This document shows positions 29,361-36,840 of a stretch of 38,785 nt of DNA, one piece after another. The stretch comes from 9FT-COMBO-53-11 sp035291485 (lineage in GTDB: Bacteria > Patescibacteriota > WWE3 > 9FT-COMBO-53-11). The DNA is taken from assembly GCA_035291485.1 (NCBI GenBank), contig DATDSA010000010.1, forward strand, positions 1 to 38,785, written 5' to 3'. The position numbers and the translations under genes are program-made. The notes beneath the pieces are model-generated. The model did not search any database. It was not told where the DNA came from and saw only the letters and a list, made by a program, of their open reading frames with translations. Positions within the stretch are counted from its first letter, which is position 1, and every line of letters starts with the position of its first letter.

Positions 29361-30418
29361 TTGATCCCCACCGCGTTTTCCGATCCCAGGATCAAGGTAA
29401 TGTTGGCCCGAGCTTCCGCCCCCTCCCTTGGGGGCCGGCTATCGGAAACCCCAAAGATCCGCGCCAACCGGGAAGCTGTGTAGCTACCGGTCTCCATCAG
29501 CAGATACCCCTTTACCAAATCCTGCCGTTCGAAATTGGCCACCCGAATCACTTCTCCCCCGATGTTCTTAACAATCCTCGCCGCCTCCGAAGCCAAACCT
29601 CCCTCCCGAGTGCCGTTTAGTACCTGAACCTTGAGGTGCTCGGTTGCCAGAAGGTCGTCCCTGAAATAGGTGGAAATTTTTCGATCCAATCCGGTGGGAT
29701 CGTCGAGAAATTCCGGCGACAGAGACAGGTCGGCAATTCGATCGGAACGGACGTGCAGCAGATACCAGACCAGCCGAATAATCCCCGGGACATCCAAACT
29801 GATCTTGGTGGAGGATTGACGAACCGCCAGGAGCTGGGGAAGCTTGAGGATATTTGAAAGGACCAGCGCCTCTTTCACCCCGGAAACTCCCGGAAAAATG
29901 GACTGGAGCTCCTGCAAACCGGAGCGGTCAATCACAATGTAGCCGTCAATCGGAATCCCTAAGAGCTGCTGGACCTTCTGCGCCACCATCCCCACCCCGC
30001 CTTCCGCAGTGTTAATCTCTCCCAAACCGTAGAGTTCCTCCAGATTCTGGTAAGAAGTGGGGATTTTGATGGTCGTGAACAGGCCCTGGGTCGGATTGAA
30101 TGACAGCACACTGAGACTGAAGGTCTGGGGAGATTTGACGGCAATGTCCGATACTTCAAGATAAAGCAGGCTCAATGGCATCTCCCCATCCCAAGAAGAA
30201 CTGTTCTGGAAGTAGGAACCAGCGGCGGAATCGAGCGGGGAAAAGAAGATCTTCACAAAACTGTAAGCCCCGTTGACCAGCAGCACTCCCAACAAAATTA
30301 GCAGAGCCAACCCGAATTGGCGAATTCTCTTCCGGAATTTGGAGTGGCGTTGGAAAATCCTCCAAGAAGAGGAACGACGGGTACCTTTCCTTCGGATACT
30401 CCGATAACGTCTGGGCAT
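29357..30418 (-). CDS. LytR_C domain protein with degenerate LCP domain
   Basis: The start is ATG 30418 (MPRRYRSIRRKG); the longer frame reads into a palindromic repeat. The 353-residue product has a basic N-terminus, one membrane helix (about 40-60, FGLALLILLGVLLVNGAYSF) and an outside part. Residues about 90-230 look like a reduced LytR-CpsA-Psr domain (ISV-type strands, IPTSYQNLEELYGLGEINTAEGG, LLGIPIDGYIVIDRSGLQEL). Residues about 250-345 are a LytR_C domain (LKVQVLNGTREGGLASEAARIV). LCP proteins attach glycopolymers to the cell wall; here the Arg residues that bind the pyrophosphate lipid are not evident, so enzyme activity is doubtful. A TATAAA box lies ten bases before the ATG. Confidence 0.85.
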   Translation of the reverse strand: MPRRYRSIRRKGTRRSSSWRIFQRHSKFRKRIRQFGLALLILLGVLLVNGAYSFVKIFFSPLDSAAGSYFQNSSSWDGEMPLSLLYLEVSDIAVKSPQTFSLSVLSFNPTQGLFTTIKIPTSYQNLEELYGLGEINTAEGGVGMVAQKVQQLLGIPIDGYIVIDRSGLQELQSIFPGVSGVKEALVLSNILKLPQLLAVRQSSTKISLDVPGIIRLVWYLLHVRSDRIADLSLSPEFLDDPTGLDRKISTYFRDDLLATEHLKVQVLNGTREGGLASEAARIVKNIGGEVIRVANFERQDLVKGYLLMETGSYTASRLARIFGVSDSRPPREGAEARANITLILGSENAVGIN

Positions 30419-30428
30419 GGCGAGCTTT

Positions 30429-30434
30429 TTTATA
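30429..30434 (-). promoter_or_regulatory. -10 box of the LytR_C gene
   Basis: TATAAA on the minus strand (complement of 30429-30434) lies ten bases before the ATG at 30418, giving a leader of about four bases. The -35 region would fall in the palindromic repeat at 30440-30473. Confidence 0.45.
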
Positions 30435-30439
30435 GCCCC

Positions 30440-30473
30440 TCGACTACGCTCGGGACACCCTGAGCGAAGCCGA
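30440..30473. repeat. Dispersed hairpin repeat of the TCGACTACGCTCGGG type
   Basis: TCGACTACGCTCGGG (30440-30454) and CCTGAGCGAAGCCGA (30459-30473) form an imperfect 15-base-pair hairpin. Sequences of this kind recur between genes in many environmental bacteria. It differs from the GGACGGC family. Confidence 0.65.
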
Positions 30474-30551
30474 ACGGGTGGCAAGGGCTCTAATCTATTG
30501 TACCGAAAAATGGCAGTGGTATTCCAGAGAAACAAAGTTTTTTGCTGGTGC

Positions 30552-30582
30552 AAAAAAAGCCGACCTTTTTCCAAAGATCGGC
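30552..30582 (-). terminator. Terminator of the four-helix membrane protein gene
   Basis: On the minus strand GCCGATC (complement of 30576-30582) pairs with GGTCGGC (complement of 30559-30565) with one G/T pair, followed by TTTTTTT (complement of 30552-30558). Confidence 0.85.
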
Positions 30583-30604
30583 AGGGTTCTCTTACTGCTC
30601 TTTC

Positions 30605-31048
30605 CTAGAAGGAAATCACTCCGGACCCGAGCCCGAGAAGGAGCATCAGAGTCGCCACGAACTGCACCCAGAGAAGGAGGTAGGGACGCTGCCAGACCGA
30701 GCGCTGGTCTTCGGCCGCCATTCCCCGCCATCCCTTGACAAACACAGCGATGGTCCAGACCGCCAGGACCAGAGCCGCCAAGAGCGCCCCATCCCGCCCT
30801 AGCAGGGCGACGGTAGCAAAGGCCGCGGCGGTAAACGCCACATCCAACGGCCGGTCCCACTCCCGGTTCTCTACTATGAGCACCCGAAAGAAAAGGATCA
30901 AAACGTAGAGCCCTCCGGAGACGATCGCCATCGCCGAGATCCGAGCGTCCAGTGACTTCCCCCAGACACCGAAGACCGAGAAGACCCCCAGAAAAAGCGC
31001 CACCGTCAGAAGAGTGGCCACTACCTGACCGAGAACGAGTCGACGCAT
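30605..31048 (-). CDS. Four-helix membrane protein
   Basis: The 147-residue product has four clear hydrophobic segments (about 5-30, 38-60, 68-103, 122-146). Short basic loops include FFRVLIVENREWDRP and VKGWRGMAAEDQRSVWQRPY. No Cys or His cluster, no known motif. The start ATG follows AAGGAGAG. It is a single-gene unit with a promoter (31079-31087) and terminator. Function unknown. Confidence 0.75.
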   Translation of the reverse strand: MRRLVLGQVVATLLTVALFLGVFSVFGVWGKSLDARISAMAIVSGGLYVLILFFRVLIVENREWDRPLDVAFTAAAFATVALLGRDGALLAALVLAVWTIAVFVKGWRGMAAEDQRSVWQRPYLLLWVQFVATLMLLLGLGSGVISF

Positions 31049-31078
31049 TTCTGCTCTCCTTTTCGAGGTTTGGCAAGA

Positions 31079-31087
31079 ACTATAACA
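31079..31087 (-). promoter_or_regulatory. Extended -10 promoter of the membrane protein gene
   Basis: TG-T-TATAGT on the minus strand (complement of 31079-31087), the same extended box as before the propeller gene. Transcription would start near 31072, with AAGGAGAG before the ATG at 31048. Confidence 0.55.
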
Positions 31088-31120
31088 CAGGTTGGAAGCG
31101 AATAAAAGGTACTATTCAAA

Positions 31121-31134
31121 CATAGTATACTATG
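31121..31134. repeat. Perfect 14-base palindrome at the end of the RluD-like gene
   Basis: CATAGTATACTATG (31121-31134) is perfectly symmetric and includes the stop codon of the RluD-like gene. It could be an operator or chance; it also contains TATACT on each strand. Confidence 0.5.
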
Positions 31135-31846
31135 AGGAATGGTTGAGTGGCTTTAGAAAGGAAAGTACCTTCTTCAAATCGTCCGGTAGATCGGCCTCGA
31201 AGCGCATCCGCGCCCCGGAGACGGGATGAGTAAAGGTGAGAGAGGCCGCATGGAGAAAAAGCCGCGGGCAGAATTCCAGGTCCGCCTTTAACCGCTTTTC
31301 CGAAAGATAGAGAGGATCACTTACAACCGGGTGTTGAATGTGGGAGAAATGCACTCGAATTTGATGGGTCCGGCCGGTGAGTGGGTGAACTTTAATGAAT
31401 GAGCAAATTTCTTCCCCATTCTTTATAATTTCCTCTCGCCGATAAGAGGTCGTGGATTCGCGGCCGCCGGCCACCACCGCAAACCTTCTCCGAAAACGCG
31501 GGTGGCGGTCGATCGGCTCGCTGATCTCTCCTTTCAGATCAGTCTTCCCGTGAACCAACGCTAGATATTCCTTATCCACCGCCCGCTCCTTAAATTGAGC
31601 CTGCAGTTTCTCGAATGCTTCTTGCGTTTTTGCCACCACCAGAATCCCGGAGGTTTCCTTATCGAGACGGTGAACGATACCAGCCCGGCCGCCGATCCCC
31701 TCCTCCGATTTTCTGATACCGAGGTACTTCTCCAATTCGTCCTGGAGAGTGGTTTCGTTTACAGTGGTTTCGGCCCGGTTGACGGTTTGACCGGCGGGTT
31801 TAGAGAGGACTAAAAGATCCGCATCCTCAAAAATCGCATCAAGCAC
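31130..31846 (-). CDS. RluD-family pseudouridine synthase
   Basis: The 238-residue enzyme would convert uridine to pseudouridine in rRNA or tRNA. It has the family signature GIVHRLDKETSGILVVAK with the catalytic Asp of HRLD, and VHPLTGRTHQIRVHFSHI in the second half. No S4 RNA-binding domain precedes the catalytic domain; the N-terminus starts directly with IFEDADLLVLSKPAG. The exact target is unknown. It starts at GTG and overlaps the DksA-like gene by eight bases, as last gene of the operon MFS, Lgt-like, DksA-like, RluD-like. A comparable neighbourhood (TraR/DksA, lspA, rluD) is common in Firmicutes. Confidence 0.93.
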   Translation of the reverse strand: MLDAIFEDADLLVLSKPAGQTVNRAETTVNETTLQDELEKYLGIRKSEEGIGGRAGIVHRLDKETSGILVVAKTQEAFEKLQAQFKERAVDKEYLALVHGKTDLKGEISEPIDRHPRFRRRFAVVAGGRESTTSYRREEIIKNGEEICSFIKVHPLTGRTHQIRVHFSHIQHPVVSDPLYLSEKRLKADLEFCPRLFLHAASLTFTHPVSGARMRFEADLPDDLKKVLSFLKPLNHSS

Positions 31847-32237
31847 CTTCTTTGAGGGAGAGTTTTTTCTCGCAATCCAAACCGTAACGCGCCTGGGGAT
31901 AGACCTTTAAACGGGAACGCTCAATCGGCTGGCCGCAGTTCTCGCAGATCCCGTATTTACCGATCTTCATTTTTGAAAGCGCTAGGCGCGTCTCCATCAG
32001 GAGCTTCTCCAAAATTCCCTGCTCGACCGCGATGCGTTCCTGGCTCAAACCTTCGGTCGCCTGCTCAACAAATTCGGCGGAAGGAAGGGAACCGACTTCG
32101 GGACGGGATACCAAACTCTCTTTACCCAACCGCTCTTTTTCTTGAGCCAACCGATTCTCCTGAGCGGTAAGGTCTTTCCGAGCCTTATCCAACAAACGGG
32201 CGGGAACAAGTTTGCCAGCTTTATTCTTGTTAACCAT
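31839..32237 (-). CDS. DksA/TraR-family zinc-finger protein with an altered finger
   Basis: The product is about 132 residues long. The N-terminal part is a Lys/Glu-rich coiled coil (ARKDLTAQENRLAQEKERLGK), and the C-terminus has the DksA-type finger GKYGICENCGQPIERSRLKV. The first pair of Cys is normal; in the second pair the pattern C-x2-C becomes GLDC, so the third Cys is Gly. DksA/TraR proteins bind the secondary channel of RNA polymerase; members with fewer Cys exist. The tip residues typical of true DksA are not evident, so it may be a general TraR-like protein. ATG 32237 overlaps the upstream gene by eight bases. Confidence 0.87.
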   Translation of the reverse strand: MVNKNKAGKLVPARLLDKARKDLTAQENRLAQEKERLGKESLVSRPEVGSLPSAEFVEQATEGLSQERIAVEQGILEKLLMETRLALSKMKIGKYGICENCGQPIERSRLKVYPQARYGLDCEKKLSLKEGA

Positions 32238-32799
32238 CACTCCTTTTTAACTTAAACTGAACCGTAATTGCAATCAATCCAATGATTCCCGCTCCCAACA
32301 ACGCCAACGAAAGAAAACCGCTGGAAAGGTAGAGCAGAACTCCCTCCAAGATGAGATAGAGGAAGAAGGTGGTTCCGGGCGAGGTTCTTTGATGGAGAAA
32401 GTAAAGCAGGAGTGCTCGACCCCCGGTCCCGGCCGCAAAAAGAAAAGACTGGGTTCGGAGAAGGCCAAATCCGAGAAAAACTGTTGCCTCCGAAAAGCTA
32501 AGCGCCAGAGCCGCTAACCCCAAGATCCGGAGGAAAGACCAGCGCTTGAAGGACGAGAAAATCAGCAGAGCCGTGGCTCCGGCCAGAATTGCTCCCACCC
32601 AGAAAAAATCGGCAGGCATCTCGACAAAGAGCGGAGGCAGTTTTCCTCCTGCCAGAGCACCCAGAGAAGAAACTAGGACCAGATCAAACAGGTCATCTGA
32701 GGAAAAACCCTCCTTCCTCCCCCACCGCCAGAATAGGAAAACTCCCAAGAGGTAGGAAAGCGCCAAAATAATTCCGGAAGTCGAGATCGAAAAATACAT
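32230..32799 (-). CDS. Lgt-like membrane protein (reduced prolipoprotein diacylglyceryl transferase fold)
   Basis: The 189-residue product has about six membrane segments. Its N-terminus resembles Lgt: a short strand, a first helix SGIILALSYLLGVFLFWRWGRKEG, then DDLFDLVLVSSLGALAGGKL, matching the Lgt pattern D-L-x-D-L...G...G-x-L. The later catalytic motifs of Lgt (the conserved His, the Arg residues and the GR-x2-NF segment) are not visible, and it is about 80 residues shorter than Lgt, so enzyme activity is doubtful. It occupies the place between MFS and DksA-like genes where many bacteria have lspA, the other lipoprotein maturation enzyme. LspA motifs are absent. Confidence 0.6.
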   Translation of the reverse strand: MYFSISTSGIILALSYLLGVFLFWRWGRKEGFSSDDLFDLVLVSSLGALAGGKLPPLFVEMPADFFWVGAILAGATALLIFSSFKRWSFLRILGLAALALSFSEATVFLGFGLLRTQSFLFAAGTGGRALLLYFLHQRTSPGTTFFLYLILEGVLLYLSSGFLSLALLGAGIIGLIAITVQFKLKRSDG

Positions 32800-32803
32800 T
32801 CTA

Positions 32804-34036
32804 TTATTTAATCACGACTTTGGCCCGAACCCAAAAAGCTGCGCCGATCACAATGACCGCAATCATAATAATTGGGATGAGCGGGCTGGCCAGATCGGCG
32901 ACCGGGCCGAACACCAACGCCGCCAACGGCGTGAGAACAGAGGAGATGGTTCCCATCGCCGCAAAGGTCCGGCCCATATGCGGACCGGGGGTGATCCGCT
33001 GCAGAGAAGTAACGATGGGGATCGTAATTCCGGAAGCACTGAGGCCCATCAGAAAGGTCAGCGAGGCGATCGCGATCGAGAAGAATGGGACCTGCTCGAA
33101 GGCCCGCGGCGTGGCGACATGGTTGCCGAGATAGACCCGCAGGGAGGGAGCGGCGGACATTAGCAGGAGCAGGACCCCGATCCCCAGAATGCCCAGCCAA
33201 ACGGGGATGAATTTACCGCGGCGGCCTAAGATGGCCGCTCCCAAGAACAACCCGATCCCCAGCGGCAGGACCGCGACAAAACTCAAATCCCGTGCGTCAA
33301 TTTTTAGAACCTGCTCGGCAAACCCCGGGGCAATTGAACCGGCACCGGCCCCCACCGCGAGAACCACCGAAGCAATCACCAGGGTTTTAGTAACATTCGG
33401 ATTCTTAACCAGATAGTGAAACTGTTCCAAAAGTTTGATCTTGATTAATCCCAAGAATTCCCGAAACGGAACGGTCCGCTTCTCCTGGTCGAGCGGGGGG
33501 AGAAATAAGGTCGCCAAGGCTCCCAGAGTTACCAGCACCGCCGCAGTGATGAAGGGGGCCGGAAAACCAATAAACCGCAGCATCACCCCACTCAGAAAGT
33601 AACCCAAAAAATTGGCCACGTGCGTCACCAGCGACATATAAGAATTAGCTTTGATCAAGTCCCGGCTGGAAACGATCTGCGGCAGAGCCGAATTTTGGGA
33701 CGGAGAGAAAAACTCATCCAGTCCCTGGGCAAAAAAGGAAACCAAAAGAATCCCCGCGAAGCTCTTGGGAAACAGCAGAAACGCCAACGCCGTTGCTCCC
33801 CACGCGATGTTGGTGAAGAACATGATCCGTCGTCGGTCGTAGATATCGGCCGCGACCCCCGAAACGAAGGAGGCCAGCAGCGAGGCCACTAGGAAAACAG
33901 CCATCCACACCGAGACGGCGATGTTCAACCCGGTGAGGCGAAAGATCCAAACGATCAGGGCGAAGGTGGTGATGTGGTAGGCAATGCGGGTAAAGGCCCG
34001 GTTAATGAATAGCAGCCAAAAATTACGGTTCAGCAT
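32804..34036 (-). CDS. MFS transporter, EntS/MFS_3-like
   Basis: The 410-residue protein has 12 predicted membrane segments in two halves with a central cytoplasmic loop (about 185-210, LPPLDQEKRTVPFREFLG). The loop between helices 2 and 3 reads GVAADIYDRRRIM, the MFS signature D-R-x-G/R-R. The overall pattern (VFLVASLLASFVSGVAADIYDRRR, FFSPSQNSALPQIV) is that of the MFS_3 group, which includes the enterobactin exporter EntS and macrolide exporters. Substrate unknown. It is the first gene of a four-gene operon; the next starts four bases after its stop. An extended -10 lies six bases before the ATG, so the message is probably leaderless. Confidence 0.9.
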   Translation of the reverse strand: MLNRNFWLLFINRAFTRIAYHITTFALIVWIFRLTGLNIAVSVWMAVFLVASLLASFVSGVAADIYDRRRIMFFTNIAWGATALAFLLFPKSFAGILLVSFFAQGLDEFFSPSQNSALPQIVSSRDLIKANSYMSLVTHVANFLGYFLSGVMLRFIGFPAPFITAAVLVTLGALATLFLPPLDQEKRTVPFREFLGLIKIKLLEQFHYLVKNPNVTKTLVIASVVLAVGAGAGSIAPGFAEQVLKIDARDLSFVAVLPLGIGLFLGAAILGRRGKFIPVWLGILGIGVLLLLMSAAPSLRVYLGNHVATPRAFEQVPFFSIAIASLTFLMGLSASGITIPIVTSLQRITPGPHMGRTFAAMGTISSVLTPLAALVFGPVADLASPLIPIIMIAVIVIGAAFWVRAKVVIK

Positions 34037-34042
34037 GCTTCT

Positions 34043-34051
34043 AGATTAACA
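34043..34051 (-). promoter_or_regulatory. Extended -10 promoter of the MFS operon, leaderless
   Basis: On the minus strand TG-T-TAATCT (complement of 34043-34051) is followed by six bases and ATG 34036. The spacing is identical to metK and the propeller gene. Confidence 0.6.
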
Positions 34052-34130
34052 AAGAATGGGGAAGACGCAGAGTATTGTTTTCGAGGAACATCCCGCAGGT
34101 GCAACGGCGGCGAGGGAGAAGCGACCTGTT

Positions 34131-34164
34131 AAAAAAAGCCCCGAATCAGATTAGGATTCGGGGC
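34131..34164 (-). terminator. Terminator overlapping the end of the second M16 gene
   Basis: On the minus strand GCCCCGAATC (complement of 34155-34164) pairs with GATTCGGGGC (complement of 34138-34147), followed by TTTTTTT (complement of 34131-34137). The TGA stop (34146-34148) lies at the loop edge, so the last codons are part of the stem. Confidence 0.92.
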
Positions 34165-35399
34165 GTGATGTTCTCCACCGGACCGTATAGCGCGAGAACG
34201 GCTCGTTGGGGAGTGAGGTAGTTGCGGACAAGGTGAACCAGATCGGGGCGGCGAGTTCGGCGAGCCTGTCTAACCCAGTCGGCGGGGTTATCCACCCGGC
34301 CGAAACGAAGGTACTCCTCGGCTAGAAATTCGCTGATGGTAGCCGGCTGCTCGAGCGCGATCTCCCTCCTCAAAAAGAGGATCTCCTTGGCTCGCTGGAA
34401 TTCGTCCCGCGACATTCCGTCCCGGGCTATTTTTTGGATCTCATCCATCACCACGTTCAGGATCAGCTCCACGTCTTCCCGAGCGCAGGACCATCGCACC
34501 GCCAGTGCGGCGGAGTCGTAGAAGTATTCGGTCTTGGAGGAAATCCCGTAAACTAGCCCCAGATCGTTTCGCACCCGATCAAAAAGGACCGCGGAAAAGA
34601 GATCCGGATCCCCAAACCAGGTGCTAAAAGCGTCGAGGGCCAGCCGTTCCGCCGCTTTCAATCGGGGCAGAGGAAATCCGAGGAGGCAGTGGACGAGTTC
34701 GAACGGGCAGTCTTGCTTGACTACGGTGAAGCCGTTCCGGTTCGGCAGAGGTTGGTGATCAATCTTGAAGGTGCTGCCTTCCGGGAGCTGTCCCATTGTG
34801 CGCTCCAGAATTTCGAGAAGCCGCGGCATAGGAACATCATCACCCAACACCGACAGGACCGTGTTCTTCCCGCACTGGATCCGCGAACGGAAGGATCGGA
34901 ACTGCTCCAGCGTTTGGTTCGGAAGATTCTGCTGCCAAAGAATAGTGTCGGAACTACCTAGGGGGTGTCCGCGCCAGGCCTCACCCATAAAGAGATCGTC
35001 GAGAACGCTCCTGGGGTCGGTCGCGAGTTCAACGTATTCGATCTCGACCACGGCCCGCTCTTTTTCAAATTCCATGGCGGAAACCGAAGAGATCCAAACC
35101 TGTCCCAACAGCTCCACCCCCTTCAACAGGTTTCTATTCGGGAAAGAGAAGTAGTAGCTGATGTCCTCCAGATCTGTTTCGGCGTTTGCTAAGCCGTCAC
35201 CCAGCAGCTCCATCTTCCGGAGCAAATCCGGATTCCGGACGCAAAGATGCTCAAAGAAGTGGGAGATTCCAAACTCTTCGAACTGCTCGAAGCGCGGGCC
35301 GCCCCGGGTCGAAAGCGTCAGGTAAACAGAATGGGTCGGGTCCGGATACCAGACCACTCGCAGGCCGTTGGCCAGGGTGTAGGCCTTAACGGAAAGCAT
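34146..35399 (-). CDS. M16 family zinc peptidase, second of a pair
   Basis: A 417-residue metallopeptidase of the M16B (processing-peptidase-like) group. The inverted zinc motif HFFEH is present near residue 45 and a possible third ligand Glu lies in ERAVVEIEYVE. The second domain has FSAVLFDRVRNDLGLVYGISS, the conserved R/Y substrate-binding stretch. Both halves belong to the usual two-domain layout of about 420 residues. ATG 35399 is chosen because AAAGGAGGAG lies just before it; the longer frame uses a TTG within that sequence. It lies 48 bases after another M16 gene, so the two may form a heterodimer, as known for paired bacterial M16B proteins. Targets may be small peptides or signal sequences. 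Confidence 0.9.
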   Translation of the reverse strand: MLSVKAYTLANGLRVVWYPDPTHSVYLTLSTRGGPRFEQFEEFGISHFFEHLCVRNPDLLRKMELLGDGLANAETDLEDISYYFSFPNRNLLKGVELLGQVWISSVSAMEFEKERAVVEIEYVELATDPRSVLDDLFMGEAWRGHPLGSSDTILWQQNLPNQTLEQFRSFRSRIQCGKNTVLSVLGDDVPMPRLLEILERTMGQLPEGSTFKIDHQPLPNRNGFTVVKQDCPFELVHCLLGFPLPRLKAAERLALDAFSTWFGDPDLFSAVLFDRVRNDLGLVYGISSKTEYFYDSAALAVRWSCAREDVELILNVVMDEIQKIARDGMSRDEFQRAKEILFLRREIALEQPATISEFLAEEYLRFGRVDNPADWVRQARRTRRPDLVHLVRNYLTPQRAVLALYGPVENITPRILI

Positions 35400-35447
35400 C
35401 TCTCCTCCTTTCAAGAGGTATTCGATTAATGGAAGTTTATCAGTCGG

Positions 35448-36722
35448 TTAGGAAAGCGCAAGGAGGCGGCGAAAGCGGTCGGAGTCCGAGAAGGGGCCGA
35501 TGAGCGCGAGGTTGAGGCCGTTGGTCACGAATATTTCTTGGGCTACTTTTTGAACATCCGCCGCCGTCACCGCATCAATTTTTTTGAGCTTTTCCTCCGG
35601 TGTTTCGATCTTCCCCTCCAAGACCTCCTGGCCGAGGAAGTAGGAGCAAGCCCCGTTGGTCGACTCCAATCCCAGAACCAGATGTCCTCTTAGCATCTCT
35701 TTAGCCTTTCGCAGCTCGGGCACCGGAATGGGCAAATCCTTAATTTTTTTCAGTTCCGCCAGAACCGCGGTGACTGCGTCATTCACCTTTTGGTTGTTAA
35801 CGCCGGCAACTATTTGCAGAGAACCGGTGTCGGAGAAATCTTGCCAACCGGCCTCAACGTAATAAGCCAATCCCTGCTTCTCGCGTATCTCCTGGAACAA
35901 GCGAGAGCTCATTCCCCCACCCAGCGCGGAGATTAGGATCTCCAGGGCTTCCCGTTTCGGGTGGGAGCGGCGGTAGGCGCGCAATCCCAGCACAAAATGA
36001 GTCTGGTCGGTTTTCCGCTCTTCGATCATAATCTGCGGTTCCTTCTGCGCGGACGCGAACCTAGGAAGCTTCTTTACCTCCCCCGGCTCCCGCTCTCCCA
36101 AGACCTCCCGCACCTCTGCTAACGCTTCCTTCTCGTTAATCCTACCCGCTACCGTCACGACCAAATTGTGGGGCCGGTACCACTCCTCCAGATACGCTAG
36201 AAAATCCTCTCGTTTCAGAGAGCTCAGCGTTTCTTCTGTCCCGATCAAATCTCGCCCGAGCGGGGTATCGCCAAACACCAGCCGATCGTAAAGGATGCTT
36301 TGGACCCAGGTCCGCGGTTCGTCCCGGTACATTCGCAGCTCCTCGGTGATAACCCGGGACTCCTTTTCGATCTCTTTGGGATCAAACTTTGAATTAAAAA
36401 CCATATCGGTGAGAACGTCCAGGACTTTGGACAGATTCTTCGCTTCGGCCTTGACGTAGTAGGCCGTGATCTCCTTGTCGGTGAAGGCGTTGAAGTGCGC
36501 TCCCAGCGACTCCAGTTCGGATGATATTTCAAAAGAGGTGGGCCGCTTGGTGGTCCCATCGAAGAGCATGTGCTCGGTGAAGTGGGCGATCCCCTGCGTC
36601 CGGGTGTTCTCATACCGACCGCCGGCGCCCACCCCGATCATCGCCGTCACCGAACCGAGGTGCGGCATCGGCACTGTGATGAGGCGCACACCATTCTTGA
36701 GGATGTCCTTTTGATAGTCCAC
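35448..36722 (-). CDS. M16 family zinc peptidase, first of a pair
   Basis: The 424-residue protein is closer to the family consensus than its partner. It has GGRYENTRTQGIAHFTEHMLFDGT with the HXXEH zinc site (residues 47-51), ITEELRMYRDEP with the further Glu ligand, and FQEIREKQGLAYYVEAG in the second domain. M16B enzymes such as mitochondrial processing peptidase beta and Bacillus YmxG cut peptides within a clam-shell cavity in the cytoplasm. No signal peptide is visible. It starts at GTG, with TAAAGT (extended by TGC) just upstream and only a weak Shine-Dalgarno, so a very short leader is possible. Confidence 0.93.
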   Translation of the reverse strand: MDYQKDILKNGVRLITVPMPHLGSVTAMIGVGAGGRYENTRTQGIAHFTEHMLFDGTTKRPTSFEISSELESLGAHFNAFTDKEITAYYVKAEAKNLSKVLDVLTDMVFNSKFDPKEIEKESRVITEELRMYRDEPRTWVQSILYDRLVFGDTPLGRDLIGTEETLSSLKREDFLAYLEEWYRPHNLVVTVAGRINEKEALAEVREVLGEREPGEVKKLPRFASAQKEPQIMIEERKTDQTHFVLGLRAYRRSHPKREALEILISALGGGMSSRLFQEIREKQGLAYYVEAGWQDFSDTGSLQIVAGVNNQKVNDAVTAVLAELKKIKDLPIPVPELRKAKEMLRGHLVLGLESTNGACSYFLGQEVLEGKIETPEEKLKKIDAVTAADVQKVAQEIFVTNGLNLALIGPFSDSDRFRRLLALS

Positions 36723-36768
36723 GTCTTCTTAACTTTAGCAAAGCCGAAACCAAAACTCGCTTGCGGAT

Positions 36769-36797
36769 TTGACTCGAGCTTCCCTGTACCCTATAAT
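36769..36797 (+). promoter_or_regulatory. Near-consensus promoter of the 515-residue membrane protein gene
   Basis: TTGACT (36769-36774), a 17-base spacer and TATAAT (36792-36797). Transcription would start near 36804 and leave a 37-base leader with AAGGAGGTG (36829-36837) before GTG 36841. This is the best promoter and ribosome-binding site pair in the window. Confidence 0.88.
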
Positions 36798-36840
36798 ATT
36801 AGGCGCACACCAAAACCGAAATGCACAAGGAGGTGCAAAG

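Noticed and set aside
30419..30574. 52-codon N-terminal extension of the LytR_C protein
   Set aside because: It translates the hairpin repeat at 30440-30473 and a terminator; the basic start MPRRYRS at 30418 is natural for a membrane protein.
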